Shown here piece after piece: positions 50,028-59,295 of a stretch of 64,000 nucleotides of DNA (its first letter is position 1; each line of letters starts with the position of its first letter). The notes beneath the pieces were generated by a model. That model did not search any database, was not told the DNA's origin, and worked only from the letters and a program-made list of their open reading frames with translations. The stretch spans positions 1,550,001-1,614,000 of the forward strand of contig CP082844.1 in the NCBI GenBank assembly GCA_019930625.1, read 5' to 3'. The position numbers were made by a program, and so were the translations under genes. The DNA comes from Nocardia asteroides (lineage in GTDB: Bacteria > Actinomycetota > Actinomycetes > Mycobacteriales > Mycobacteriaceae).

Positions 50028-50702
50028 ATGGATGCGGCCGACTGGGACGAGCGCTACGCGCAAACTGAATTGGTCTGGGGCGCACCGCCGAACAACACCG
50101 TGGTGGAGCATGTCTACGGGTTGGAACGCCGTGCCCCGCTCCAGGCCGCCACCCCCGAGGGCGATGCGCCGGAGTTTCCCCGCGCCCTCGACCTGGCGTG
50201 CGGCGAGGGGCGCAACACCCTGTGGCTCGCCACACACGGTTGGCAGGTGCACGCCGTCGACTACTCCCAGGTGGGCATCGACAAAGGCCGCACCGTCGCG
50301 TCGCGCTTGTCCCGCTCGGTCCGCAATCGCATCACCTGGCAGTGCGCCGACGTCACCGACCTGGACGAGGCGGGAATCACCGGGCCGTTCGAGCTGGTCT
50401 TGATGGTCTTCCTGCACCTGCCCGCCGAGCAGCGCCGCGCGCTGGTCCGCAAGGCGGCCGACCTGCTGGCTCCCGAGGGCACCCTCCTCGTGCTCGGCCA
50501 CGACACCACCAACCTCACCGACGGCTGCGGCGGGCCACAGGACCCGGCCATCCTCTTCACTCCCGACGACATCGTCGCCGACCTCGGTCCCCTGGCGACC
50601 GCGAGCCACGTACGCGTGCGCCTCGCCGACCGCGTCTACCGGCCCACCGAGACCGGCGACGCCATCGACGCCTTGGTCATCGCCACCCGGGCAGCGGGGT
50701 AA
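50028..50702 (+). CDS. Class I SAM-dependent methyltransferase (TehB/thiopurine type)
   Basis: 224 residues from ATG 50028. N-terminal WDERYAQTELVWGAPPNNTVVEHV, SAM site ALDLACGEGRNTLWLATHGWQVHAVDYSQVGIDKGR, acidic loop QCADVTDLDEAG, and FELVLMVFLHLPAEQRRALVRKAADLLAPEGTLLVLGHD. This matches small-molecule methyltransferases of the TehB/TPMT-like group. The substrate is unknown. It starts 49 bp after the Ere-like stop on the same strand. Confidence 0.85.
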   Translation: MDAADWDERYAQTELVWGAPPNNTVVEHVYGLERRAPLQAATPEGDAPEFPRALDLACGEGRNTLWLATHGWQVHAVDYSQVGIDKGRTVASRLSRSVRNRITWQCADVTDLDEAGITGPFELVLMVFLHLPAEQRRALVRKAADLLAPEGTLLVLGHDTTNLTDGCGGPQDPAILFTPDDIVADLGPLATASHVRVRLADRVYRPTETGDAIDALVIATRAAG

Positions 50703-50717
50703 GGGCCGTGCTTCGGT

Positions 50718-51308
50718 TCACGACCAGCGCTCGAGCCACGGGGTCACGGTCTCGGCGATCAGGTCGAAGCCCGCGCGGAAAGCATGCGGCTGCCCGGGAA
50801 TGACGCGGACCTCCGCGGCGTCGGCTGGATCGGGGATGCCGAACGGGTCGTTGGCCCCGTTGACGACCACCACTTCGATGTCCCCCGGAGCGAGCAACTC
50901 GTCCCGGCGGGAGTTCTCCGGCTTGCCCGGCGGATGCAGCGGGAACGACAACGCGAGGACACCACGGGCGCGCGCCGCGACCGCGGTGCGACAGGCCACC
51001 CGCGCCCCGTTGCTGCGGCCGCCCTGAATAAGCGGCATGCGTTTGCGGCCGCGCAGCCGAGCGACGATCTCGAGCCAAGCCTCGTCCTGCTTGATCGCCG
51101 AACCCGGCGCACGTCGCCCGGCGACCCGATACGGCTGCACCACCCGCGCGACCGCGCCGCCGAGGCGTAGCGCCGCGTCACGCACCGCGAGCAGGTCCTT
51201 CGCGTCCACCCCGCCACCCGCGCCATGCGTGAGCAGCAACAGGAACGCCGGCCTGCGCGGCTGTTCGAGCTCGACCTCAGCCGGTCCGGCACTCGTCTCG
51301 ATACGCAC
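50718..51308 (-). CDS. Alpha/beta hydrolase of the KANL3/Tex30-like family
   Basis: About 196 residues from GTG 51308; ATG 51374 would add 22 unconserved residues. Motifs: LLLLTHGAGGGVDAKDLLAVRDAAL, nucleophile GGRSNGARVACRTA, acid VNGANDPFGIPDPADA and base IPGQPHAFRAGFD, so a full Ser-Asp-His set. Actinobacterial members are small cytosolic hydrolases without a known substrate. It converges on the methyltransferase with 15 bp between them. Confidence 0.8.
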   Translation of the reverse strand: MRIETSAGPAEVELEQPRRPAFLLLLTHGAGGGVDAKDLLAVRDAALRLGGAVARVVQPYRVAGRRAPGSAIKQDEAWLEIVARLRGRKRMPLIQGGRSNGARVACRTAVAARARGVLALSFPLHPPGKPENSRRDELLAPGDIEVVVVNGANDPFGIPDPADAAEVRVIPGQPHAFRAGFDLIAETVTPWLERWS

Positions 51309-51681
51309 TGTGCTTATTTTCCAGGAACGGACAATGCTCGATCTCGCTTCGCTCGAAACCGGTGGCGGCGCCATCTCGGTTACCGGGGCACCAGCCGTAT
51401 GACCTGCGGTTTCGCCTTAGTTCATGCAGTCGGTTGGGAGGACCAAAGGCTGAGCCCGAGGCTTGGCGGCCACTCGGAGCAGGCTGCGCGGTGGCGCTGC
51501 GCTCGGCATCGGGGAGGCGACGAGCCGTTAGGCTTCTGACTCGGCTTCGTCCCCGGCCCGGTTGCGCGCGGGAGGGCGGGACGATCGCATCCGTGGTCAG
51601 CGCAGTGCGCGACGGTGTGCCGGGATCTGGATCGGACACTGTAAAACGCGTCACATTGCCAGCTCAGCTCTTTGCCACTTC

Positions 51682-51697
51682 ATTACCGCTCGGTAAT
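51682..51697. promoter_or_regulatory. Operator-like palindrome upstream of fadE5
   Basis: ATTACCG-CT-CGGTAAT, perfect seven-base arms. Its core TTAC-N6-GTAA also occurs in the large palindrome between fadA2 and fabG4 (60709-60740). Confidence 0.6.
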
Positions 51698-51709
51698 ATG
51701 TCAAATAAG

Positions 51710-51723
51710 TTACCCGCGAGTAG
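51710..51723. promoter_or_regulatory. Second, imperfect operator-like site upstream of fadE5
   Basis: TTACCCGCGAGTAG fits TTAC-N6-GTA(A/G), 27 bp centre to centre from the first site, so both would sit on nearly the same helix face. Confidence 0.4.
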
Positions 51724-51820
51724 CATGCGGAAAACCGGCACGACTACCCCGGTGGAGCGAACACGGGCGGGAACGGCAACCGACCGACCGCACCAACTCA
51801 ACGGAGAGTGAGTACTGACA

Positions 51821-53656
51821 ATGGGTCACTACAAGAGCAATGTCCGCGACCTGGAGTTCAACCTCTTCGAGGTCCTGGGCTTGGGGTCCATCCTGGACAG
51901 CGGCGCATACGGCGATCTCGACGCGGACACCGTCAAGGAGATGCTCAACGAGGTGCGGCGCCTGGCCGAAGGCCCGCTCGGCGAGTCGTTCGCCGACGCC
52001 GACCGCAACCCGCCGGTCTTCGATCCCGAGACCCACACGGTGACGCTGCCGGAATCGTTCAAGAAGAGCTACCGCACCCTCCAGGACGGCGGCTGGGACA
52101 AGCTGGGCATCGCCGAGGAGCTCGGCGGCCTGCCGATCCCCCGCGCGGCCTACTGGGCCATCGCCGAGCTGATCCTGGGCGCGCAGCCCGCCGCCTTCAT
52201 GTACGCCGCGGGCCCCGGCTTCGCGAACATCTTCTACAACAACGCGACCGACGAGCAGAAGAAGTGGGCGCAGATAGCCGCCGACCAGGGCTGGGGCGCC
52301 ACCATGGTGCTGACCGAGCCCGACGCAGGCTCCGACGTCGGAGCGGGCCGCACCAAGGCGCTCGAGCAGGAAGACGGCACCTGGCACATCGAGGGCGTCA
52401 AGCGGTTCATCACCTCCGCCGACTCCGACGATCTGTTCCCCAACATCATGCACCTGGTACTGGCCCGCCCCGAGGGCGCCGGACCGGGCACCAAGGGCCT
52501 GTCGCTGTTCTTCGTGCCGAAGTTCCACTTCGACCCCGAGACCGGTGAGCTGGGCGAGCGCAACGGCGTGTTCGTCACCAACGTCGAGCACAAGATGGGC
52601 CTGAAGGTCTCGGCCACCTGCGAGGTCACCTTCGGCGGCCACGGCATCCCCGCCAAGGGCTGGCTGGTCGGCGAGGTGCACGACGGCATCGCGCAGATGT
52701 TCGATGTCATCGAGCACGCCCGCATGATGGTGGGCACCAAGGCCATCGCGACCCTGTCGACCGGTTACCTGAACGCGCGGGATTACGCCAAGGAGCGGGT
52801 CCAGGGCGCCGACCTGACGCAGATGACCGACAAGGCCGCGCCGCGCGTGACCATCACCCACCACCCGGACGTCCGTCGTTCGCTGGCCACCCAGAAGGCG
52901 TACGCGGAGGGGCTGCGCGCGGTGTACCTGTACACCGCCGCTCACCAGAACGACGACGTGGCCCAGCAGGTCTCCGGCGCCGACGCCGACCTGGCCGCTC
53001 GGGTCAACGATCTGCTGCTGCCGATCGTCAAGGGTGTCGGCTCCGAGCGCGCCTACCAGTACCTGACCGAGTCGCTGCAAACCCTGGGCGGCTCCGGCTT
53101 CCTGCAGGACTACCCGATCGAGCAGTACATCCGCGACGCGAAGATCGACTCGCTCTACGAGGGCACCACCGCCATCCAGGCGCAGGACTTCTTCTTCCGC
53201 AAGATCGCCCGCGACCGCGGCGTCGCGCTGGCCCATGTGGCCGGACAGGTGCAGAAGTTCATCGACGCCGAGGCGGGCAACGGCCGCCTGAAGGGCGAGC
53301 GCAAGCTGCTGGCCACCGCGCTGGAGGACGTGCAGGCCATGGCCGCCACGCTCACCGGCCACCTGATGGGCGCCCAGGAGCAGCCGAGCGAGCTGTACAA
53401 GGTCGGCCTGGGTTCGGTGCGCTTCCTGCTCTCGGTGGGTGATCTGCTGATCGGCTGGCAGCTGCTGCGCCAGGCCGAGGTCGCCATCGCGGCGCTGGAC
53501 AACGGCGCCACCGGCGCCGACGAGGCGTTCTACCAGGGCAAGGTCGCGGTCGCGCAGTTCTTCGCGCGCAACGTCCTGCCTGAGCTGACCGCCACCCGCG
53601 CCGTGCTGTCCAACCTGGACAACGACATCATGGAGCTGGACGAAGCCGCGTTCTGA
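51821..53656 (+). CDS. fadE5: Acyl-CoA dehydrogenase FadE5
   Basis: 611 residues, the length of mycobacterial FadE5 and longer than ordinary acyl-CoA dehydrogenases because of extra N- and C-terminal helices. Conserved start [20 protein letters not shown]. Flavin-site [36 protein letters not shown] and [41 protein letters not shown]; here the YEGT motif keeps its catalytic Glu. FadE5 enzymes dehydrogenate a broad range of acyl-CoAs. fadA2, fabG4 and htdX, clustered with it in mycobacteria, lie 6-9 kb downstream. A strong terminator follows. Confidence 0.94.
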   Translation: MGHYKSNVRDLEFNLFEVLGLGSILDSGAYGDLDADTVKEMLNEVRRLAEGPLGESFADADRNPPVFDPETHTVTLPESFKKSYRTLQDGGWDKLGIAEELGGLPIPRAAYWAIAELILGAQPAAFMYAAGPGFANIFYNNATDEQKKWAQIAADQGWGATMVLTEPDAGSDVGAGRTKALEQEDGTWHIEGVKRFITSADSDDLFPNIMHLVLARPEGAGPGTKGLSLFFVPKFHFDPETGELGERNGVFVTNVEHKMGLKVSATCEVTFGGHGIPAKGWLVGEVHDGIAQMFDVIEHARMMVGTKAIATLSTGYLNARDYAKERVQGADLTQMTDKAAPRVTITHHPDVRRSLATQKAYAEGLRAVYLYTAAHQNDDVAQQVSGADADLAARVNDLLLPIVKGVGSERAYQYLTESLQTLGGSGFLQDYPIEQYIRDAKIDSLYEGTTAIQAQDFFFRKIARDRGVALAHVAGQVQKFIDAEAGNGRLKGERKLLATALEDVQAMAATLTGHLMGAQEQPSELYKVGLGSVRFLLSVGDLLIGWQLLRQAEVAIAALDNGATGADEAFYQGKVAVAQFFARNVLPELTATRAVLSNLDNDIMELDEAAF

Positions 53657-53677
53657 CGCTCGCACCACCGATACGGC

Positions 53678-53710
53678 ACAAAGGCCCGGAGATCTTCTCC
53701 GGGCCTTTGT
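53678..53710 (+). terminator. Strong terminator of fadE5
   Basis: ACAAAGGCCCGGAGA (53678-53692) and TCTCCGGGCCTTTGT (53696-53710) form a perfect 15-base stem around a TCT loop, 22 bases past the stop, with T-rich sequence inside and after the 3' arm. Confidence 0.92.
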
Positions 53711-53849
53711 CGTCTAGATTTGTCGTTTCGTGACATTCGATCGCCGTTCGGCGCCGATTCTCTCCGGTAGATTGCGTGCTCCCGGAGGGCAGCAGGAACC
53801 TCCCGATCCACACAGTTCGACGCGAATATTGTCGGCAGGGGTGCCCGAG

Positions 53850-54602
53850 GTGACGCGCAACACGACTGGCATCGGCGCTTATCTGCGCGAACGACGACTC
53901 GCCGCGGGATTGACACCGACCCAACTCGCCCAGCGCGCCGGCCTCGCCGAGGCGGTGCTGGACGAAGTCGAAACGGGCGCGGTCGCGCCGAATCACGCGC
54001 TGCTGCAACAATTGTTCGACGCGCTCGAGGTGCCCATCTGGTATCGCAAGCACATCGTCGTGCTGACCTTGCCCAGCTTCTTCACCTCCGCCTACGGACC
54101 GGGCCCCGACGTGCCGACCCCGGACGACCGAGCCGACCTGCACAGCCTCCCCGACCCGGCCTGCTACCAGCGGATGCCGACCCAGGATCTGGTGGAGGCC
54201 AATTCCGCCTACGAACGCGCCTTTCCCGGAGCTGTCGCCCGAGCGAACGTGCTGGAGTGGATGTTTCTCGACGCGGCGGCCCGGCGGGTGATGGTGGACT
54301 GGGCCGTGGAGGCGCACCTGCTCGTGGACGCCTTCCGCATCCTGTCTCCGCTCGCCCCGCGCGAGCGCGTCGAACAGGTCGCCGAACGCTGCCGCCGTTC
54401 CCCCGATTGGGACCGTATGTGGACCACCGAAGTACGCGCCGCCGACATCCCCCGCCGCAGTTTGCGGGTACGCGAACTCGCCACGGGCCGGATCCGCTCG
54501 ATGAGCATGCGGGTCTACAGCCCCGAGCTCCCGGAACGCCCGTGGTGGCTGCACCGGCTGGTGACGATCGGCCGAACGCGCGGAGCCCACGCGTCGATGT
54601 AG
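53850..54602 (+). CDS. XRE-family regulator with MmyB-like ligand domain
   Basis: 250 residues from GTG 53850, chosen for AGGGG nine bases upstream; the frame is open to 53730. The HTH is IGAYLRERRLAAGLTPTQLAQRAGLAEAVLDEVETG (residues about 8-45). The rest follows the MmyB pattern: VPIWYRKHIVVLTLP, DLVEANSAYERAFPGAVARANVLEWMFLDAAARRVMVDW and a C-terminal PWWLHRLVTIGR. MmyB-type domains bind small or fatty-acid-like ligands. Its position right after fadE5 and before a DUF4185 gene gives no firm target. Confidence 0.82.
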   Translation: MTRNTTGIGAYLRERRLAAGLTPTQLAQRAGLAEAVLDEVETGAVAPNHALLQQLFDALEVPIWYRKHIVVLTLPSFFTSAYGPGPDVPTPDDRADLHSLPDPACYQRMPTQDLVEANSAYERAFPGAVARANVLEWMFLDAAARRVMVDWAVEAHLLVDAFRILSPLAPRERVEQVAERCRRSPDWDRMWTTEVRAADIPRRSLRVRELATGRIRSMSMRVYSPELPERPWWLHRLVTIGRTRGAHASM

Positions 54603-54670
54603 GCGACATCGCGGCGGCGAGCAGGCAGAATTACCCAGCAGACTGCGTCCCACGAGAAGGGAATTGCCGG

Positions 54671-55756
54671 ATGACTCGATCGCTGTCCGCACTCGCCGGA
54701 GCCGGCGCGCTCACCGCGGTTCTCGCGCTGACCGCCGCCGCGCCCGCCGGAGCAGACCCGAACAACGTCATACCGATCCCGGCGCTCAACGGCATTCACG
54801 GCCTGCCCGAGCTGCCCGGCCCGACCAAAGCGGTGTTCCAGGTGACCGGCATGGACAGCCCGAATCGCACGCAAGCGGTCAACGTGCTCGGCACCGACCT
54901 CGGCATCATGTGGGACGACGGCAACGGCCGGATGATCACCGCCTTCGGCGACAGCGCGGGCATCGGCGTGCCCAACCTCCTCGCGGGCAGCCTCTGGGCT
55001 TGGACCAGCAACGTGCTGTTCCGCAGCTCCTCGCACGACCCGGCCGACGGCATCATCTTCGACGACGTGGTGCCCAACCCGTTGCCGAGCCCCAAGATCC
55101 CCGGCATCGAGATCAGCCTGATTCCCACGGCGGGCATCTCGGTGGGCGGCGTGCAGTACATGAGCATGATGTCGGTGCGCGAATGGGGTGATCACGGCAG
55201 GTGGCACACCAATTTCTCCACCCTCGCCGCCTCCCATGACGGCGGCACCACGTGGTCGCAGCTCACCCACACCCGCCGTGCCAACGTCGACGGCCACGAG
55301 AACTTCCAGCAGAACGCCTTCCTGAAGGCGGGCGGCTACATCTACCGCTACGGCACGCCGGCGGGCCGGAACAATCCCGGTTTCGTCTCCCGCGCGAAAG
55401 AAGCCCAGATCGCCGACATCGACGCCTACGAGTACTGGGACGGCAAAGCGTGGAAGCCCACCGACGCCAAGACCGCGGCCCCGATCCTCGGCGGCGTCGC
55501 GGAACTCTCTGTCATGTGGAACGAACACCTCGGCCAGTACGTCATGCTGACCACCGACCCGGCCAACAACGTCGTCCTGCGCACCGCGTCCGCCCCGGAA
55601 GGGCCGTGGAGCGAACCTCGCGTCCTCATCGAAGCCCGCTCCCTCCCCACGGCTTACGCGCCGATGATCTACCCCTACCAAACCGGCCGTGACCTCTACT
55701 TCCTGGTCACCCAGCACACCCAGTACAACGTGCTGCTGATGAAAACACCGTTGTGA
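54671..55756 (+). CDS. Secreted DUF4185 protein, copy 2
   Basis: 361 residues from ATG 54671, AAGGGA upstream. Signal peptide SLSALAGAGALTAVLALTAAAPAGA, then the same domain as the 47569 gene: ALNGIHGLPELPGPTKAVFQVTGM, GTDLGIMWDDGNGRMITAFGDSAG, ISVGGVQYMSMMSV, AYEYWDGKAWKPTD, YPYQTGRDLYFLVTQHTQYNVLLMKTPL. By eye most positions match copy 1, so they are paralogues about 7 kb apart on the same strand. It is convergent with the VanW gene. Confidence 0.88.
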   Translation: MTRSLSALAGAGALTAVLALTAAAPAGADPNNVIPIPALNGIHGLPELPGPTKAVFQVTGMDSPNRTQAVNVLGTDLGIMWDDGNGRMITAFGDSAGIGVPNLLAGSLWAWTSNVLFRSSSHDPADGIIFDDVVPNPLPSPKIPGIEISLIPTAGISVGGVQYMSMMSVREWGDHGRWHTNFSTLAASHDGGTTWSQLTHTRRANVDGHENFQQNAFLKAGGYIYRYGTPAGRNNPGFVSRAKEAQIADIDAYEYWDGKAWKPTDAKTAAPILGGVAELSVMWNEHLGQYVMLTTDPANNVVLRTASAPEGPWSEPRVLIEARSLPTAYAPMIYPYQTGRDLYFLVTQHTQYNVLLMKTPL

Positions 55757-55760
55757 AAGT

Positions 55761-55800
55761 GCGAATCCGCCCTGTCCAGCGCGGGACGGAGCGGATTCGC
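55761..55800. terminator. Bidirectional stem-loop between DUF4185 copy 2 and the VanW gene
   Basis: GCGAATCCGC (55761-55770) pairs perfectly with GCGGATTCGC (55791-55800); the loop contains an inner GTCC/GGAC stem. It is placed between two convergent stops and could serve both. Confidence 0.65.
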
Positions 55801-55825
55801 TCGGCGTGCGTTCGCCGCTGTTTCC

Positions 55826-57724
55826 TCACTCGCACTTCACGATGGGAATGGGGTCGTACTTCACCGTGCGGGTCTTGCGGGAGACTTCGCGGCCCGTCTT
55901 GCGGTCGGTGATGACGCGGGTGTCGGAGATGGTGAAGCCGGGTGCGCCTTCGGAGGCGATGCAGTCCTTGCCCTTGGGCAAGGTGATCGTGTTGGGTTCG
56001 GTGGGTTTGGTCTTCTCGCCGGTGATGGATTCGACATCGACCGTCTTGGTGCCCCACAGGCGGACGGTGATTTCCGAGTCGGTCGCGAAAGTCTCGATGT
56101 AGATGCCGGTTTGCGAGTTGTTGCGGAATGCGAGGTCGATCGCGCCGTCGAAGACGGTGGCCTCGCGGGCGGCGGGGTAGCGGGAGATGTAGTAGCTGTG
56201 CTCGGTGTGGCCCGCGTCCTCGAGGCCGGCGAAGTACGCCGCGTTGTAGAGCGTGGTGGCGAACTGGCTGATGCCGCCGCCGACGGCGGTGCTGGGACGG
56301 CCGTGGTCGATGATGCCGGACTCGACATATCCCTCGGCGGTGCCGCGCGGACCGGTGAACTCGTTGAGCGAGAACGTCTCTCCCGGCTTGACGATCGCGC
56401 CGTTGACCTTCCTGGCCACGGTGCGGATATTGACGCCGGAAGGGCCGCTGAAACCACCGGTGGTGAACGATCCGACGGTCTCGATCACGCCGAGACCCTG
56501 CGCGGCCTCGGTGGTCAGTTTCGGTTCGATGCGCTCGTAGACCGCCTGCGCGGTCCGCTCGCCCGGGGCGACCAGCAGTGCGGTGAACTGTTCCAAGGTC
56601 TTCGGCCAGTTGATCTTGTCGCCGACCACGGCGGGGACCACTGACGGCTTGCCACCGGACACCGCGAACGTCGCGTCCTTCGGCTCCACTTCCGTAGTGG
56701 CGAGTTGCGGCGCGAGCAGTCCGATCGCGGCGTCCTGATTCACCGACACTGCCAGACCACCCTGCCCGTCCGGCGCGAAGGTCAGGACGGAGGCGATCTG
56801 CTCGGGATCGAGCCTGGCCGCGCCGCCCTTGCCGGCGAACGAGATCGGCGCCTGCACGGCGGGTTGGGCGATCTCGCGCAGTGCCTTGTCGACGGCTTCC
56901 GGACGCACGCCCAATGGGGCGGGAACCACCGGGAGATCCAGCGTCGTCCCGGTGATCCAGCGGTCGGCCAATTCCGTACGAGCGGCGGCGGCGTCGAGCA
57001 CTCGTCCGGGGACCGGCGGCACCGCGACGGGTCTGGCCCGGTCGAAGGTGATGGTGCCCTCCACCGAGGGGCGGTCGTGCACCCGCAGCTCGGTCAGCTG
57101 ACGATCCATGGCCTGCTCGTCGACCGCGCTGACGATCGCCACGTCGCGCGTAGTGAAGAAGGAGGCGAGCCGGGTGAACGGATTGAGCGGCTGGGAGCCG
57201 ATCCGCGACCAGGTGGCGTCCCAGTTCACGGCCAGTCCGGCGGCGCTCGGCACGATGCGGGTCTGCACGTCGCCGATGCGCAGCGGCAGTTCCCGGCTCG
57301 TCCTCGGATCGAGTTCGGCGCGCAGAGCGGCATCGGCCGCGGACTTGTCCATGCCGCCGACGTCGACGCCCGCGACGACGGTGCCGCGCGGCACCTCACC
57401 CGCGGACAGCACCCAGTCCACCGCGTATCCGAGACCGGCGACCGCCAGGACGGCGCCGACGGCGATACCCGCTCGGCGCACGAGCGCGGTGTCCCGGCGC
57501 TTCGGTGGCGGAGTGGAGATCGGGCGACGCGCGGGCGCACGGCGAGGTGCGGGCGGCACGGGCCCTCGCCGGGTAGTGTGCAGAGGCTGAGTGGGCTGCG
57601 CGTCGCCGCTCCACGCGACCGACCGGTCCGATCCTTGGGGTTGCTCCGCCCCGAGGAGCTGGCGCCGTCCGACTTCGCCACCAGGGTGTGGGCCGTGTCC
57701 TCCGGTGCTCGGCTGGCTCGTCAC
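55826..57724 (-). CDS. VanW-family cell-envelope protein
   Basis: 632 residues from GTG 57724, with GGAGGACGGTTC ahead; the frame is open to 57781. A Pro/Arg-rich cytoplasmic segment (about 1-80) precedes one membrane span, AGIAVGAVLAVAGLGYAVDWVL. Outside lie two or three repeated alpha-beta modules of the VanW-associated peptidoglycan-binding type (VVAGVDVGGMDKSAADAALRAEL; GTTLDLPVVPAPLGVRPEAVDKALREIA). The VanW domain proper follows (NEFTGPRGTAEGYVESGIIDHGRPSTAVGGGISQFATTLYNAAYFAG), then a beta-rich end. Probably a cell-wall-active protein; the VanW reaction itself is not established. Not evidence of vancomycin resistance. Confidence 0.85.
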   Translation of the reverse strand: MTSQPSTGGHGPHPGGEVGRRQLLGAEQPQGSDRSVAWSGDAQPTQPLHTTRRGPVPPAPRRAPARRPISTPPPKRRDTALVRRAGIAVGAVLAVAGLGYAVDWVLSAGEVPRGTVVAGVDVGGMDKSAADAALRAELDPRTSRELPLRIGDVQTRIVPSAAGLAVNWDATWSRIGSQPLNPFTRLASFFTTRDVAIVSAVDEQAMDRQLTELRVHDRPSVEGTITFDRARPVAVPPVPGRVLDAAAARTELADRWITGTTLDLPVVPAPLGVRPEAVDKALREIAQPAVQAPISFAGKGGAARLDPEQIASVLTFAPDGQGGLAVSVNQDAAIGLLAPQLATTEVEPKDATFAVSGGKPSVVPAVVGDKINWPKTLEQFTALLVAPGERTAQAVYERIEPKLTTEAAQGLGVIETVGSFTTGGFSGPSGVNIRTVARKVNGAIVKPGETFSLNEFTGPRGTAEGYVESGIIDHGRPSTAVGGGISQFATTLYNAAYFAGLEDAGHTEHSYYISRYPAAREATVFDGAIDLAFRNNSQTGIYIETFATDSEITVRLWGTKTVDVESITGEKTKPTEPNTITLPKGKDCIASEGAPGFTISDTRVITDRKTGREVSRKTRTVKYDPIPIVKCE

Positions 57725-57869
57725 GAACCGTCCTCCCCGTTCCATGGAATTGTGGACCCGCACGATGCGAGTCCCCGCCAACGATAGTGGTCCCTACCGA
57801 CAGCGGTCGGCACAGCTCGGGCGTAGAGCAAATCCCGCGCAAAGAACCGGGTACACCACACAAAGAGGC

Positions 57870-57908
57870 CCGCGCAGTTGCCGGGTCGGGGGTCTGGCAA
57901 CTGCGCGG
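57870..57908. other. Strong hairpin in the 316-bp vanW-gnd divergent gap
   Basis: CCGCGCAGTTGCC (57870-57882) and GGCAACTGCGCGG (57896-57908) form a perfect 13-base stem with a G-rich 13-base loop. It lies 132 bp before the gnd start, in a stretch with no gene. It could be part of the gnd leader RNA (attenuator), a terminator or an operator. Nothing else in 57725-58040 is recognised. Confidence 0.55.
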
Positions 57909-58040
57909 AGCCGACCTGTTTATCGGTGTGCCGCCAGGGGCGTTACACCCGCGGGACGAACCGTGACCGATCCCACGCGGGGAGAATCGAGAGGAGGGAC
58001 GACCCGCCGCAAGACTTCGCATACAAGGGAGATGGATGGC

Positions 58041-59069
58041 ATGCAGTTGGGAATGATCGGCCTCGGCCGGATGGGCGCCAACATCGTGCGTCGCATCGTC
58101 AGGGACGGACACACCGCCGTCGGGTACGAACGTCACTCCGCTCACATCGACGAACTGCGCGCCGAGCTCGGGGACAACTTCCGCGGCAGCACCGATCTCG
58201 CCGAATTCGTCGGCATGCTCGAGACCCCACGCGTGGTGTGGGTGATGATTCCCGCCGGCGCGACCGGTGCGGTGATCGAACAGGTCGCCGAACTACTCGA
58301 GCCGGACGACATCGTCATCGACGGCGGCAACAGCCGCTATCACGAGGACATCCGGCGCGCCGAGCAGCTGAAACCCAAGGGCATCCACTACGTGGACATC
58401 GGCACCTCGGGCGGGGTGTTCGGCCTGGCCCGCGGCTTCTGCCTGATGATCGGCGGAGAGACCGAGCCGGTGAAGTACCTGGACCCGCTGCTGAAGTCCA
58501 TCGCACCGGGCCTCGAGGCGGCCGAACGGACCGCTGGACGCACCGGCGAGCCGTCCACCGCCGAACTGGGCTACCTGCACTGCGGGCCCGCGGGTGCGGG
58601 TCACTTCGTGAAGATGGTGCACAACGGCATCGAGTACGGGGCGATGGCCGCCTACGCCGAGGGGTTGAACATCCTCCAGAAGGCCAACTACGGAGCCGAG
58701 CACCCCGGCGAGTTCTCCGCGGAGGAGACACCGCTGGAGCACCCCGAGTACTACCGGTACGACATCAACGTGCCCGAGGTCACCGAGTTGTGGCGGCGAG
58801 GCTCGGTGGTCGCCTCCTGGTTGCTGGACCTCACCGCGGCCGCGCTGCACGCGGACCCGAACCTCGATTCCTACAGTGGCCGGGTCTCCGATTCCGGAGA
58901 GGGCCGCTGGACCGTCGATGCCGCCATCGACACCGGCGTACCCGTACCCGTCCTGGCCTCGGCCCTCTTCGCGCGCTTCTCCTCCCGAGGCGATGCCCAA
59001 TACGCGGACAAAGTGCTCTCGGCGATGCGCAAAGCTTTCGGAGGGCACATCGAACTGCCCGGGAAATGA
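58041..59069 (+). CDS. gnd: 6-phosphogluconate dehydrogenase, decarboxylating, short form
   Basis: 342 residues from ATG 58041 (ATG 58032 would add three). NAD(P)-binding MQLGMIGLGRMGANIVRRIVRDG, substrate loop DIGTSGGVFGLARGFCLMIGG, catalytic Lys and Asn in HCGPAGAGHFVKMVHNGIEYGAM, C-terminal helices ending FGGHIELPGK. It belongs to the short (about 330-residue) branch (GndA/YqeC-like) rather than the 470-residue enterobacterial form. Oxidatively decarboxylates 6-phosphogluconate to ribulose 5-phosphate. Preceded by a leader with a strong hairpin; convergent with fadA2. Confidence 0.92.
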   Translation: MQLGMIGLGRMGANIVRRIVRDGHTAVGYERHSAHIDELRAELGDNFRGSTDLAEFVGMLETPRVVWVMIPAGATGAVIEQVAELLEPDDIVIDGGNSRYHEDIRRAEQLKPKGIHYVDIGTSGGVFGLARGFCLMIGGETEPVKYLDPLLKSIAPGLEAAERTAGRTGEPSTAELGYLHCGPAGAGHFVKMVHNGIEYGAMAAYAEGLNILQKANYGAEHPGEFSAEETPLEHPEYYRYDINVPEVTELWRRGSVVASWLLDLTAAALHADPNLDSYSGRVSDSGEGRWTVDAAIDTGVPVPVLASALFARFSSRGDAQYADKVLSAMRKAFGGHIELPGK

Positions 59070-59231
59070 GGCGGTTTCCGCTCCGCGCATGAGCCCGAGA
59101 GCGGCGGACTACGGCCCGGTCCGCGAAATCGGCGGATTACTGCCGCCAACAACCTCTTGCCCGGCCTATGGGAGCCCGCCCCGCAGCGATCGGCGAAATA
59201 CCGCTCACCGTTCTCACAGCTTACAGACGGC

Positions 59232-59271
59232 AAGGCGGTATGGGTCCGCTTCTTCGAACCCATACCGCCTT
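59232..59271. terminator. Bidirectional terminator between gnd and fadA2
   Basis: AAGGCGGTATGGGT (59232-59245) and ACCCATACCGCCTT (59258-59271) make a perfect 14-base stem with a 12-base loop, midway between two convergent genes. Confidence 0.85.
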
Positions 59272-59295
59272 CGATGCCTACCTGCGAGGAGTGGT

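Larger units (their letters stand above)
51309..51820 (+). promoter_or_regulatory. 512-bp leader/promoter region of fadE5
   Basis: No gene seen. The last 170 bp before fadE5 are AT-richer and carry two related operator-like sites at 51682-51697 and 51710-51723. The fadE5 ribosome site is GGAGAGTGAG about 13 bases before ATG 51821. Nothing else recognised upstream of 51640. Confidence 0.5.

Noticed and set aside
55826..57724. Vancomycin resistance gene because of VanW similarity
   Set aside because: VanW-domain proteins are common in actinobacteria and no vanHAX genes are here.
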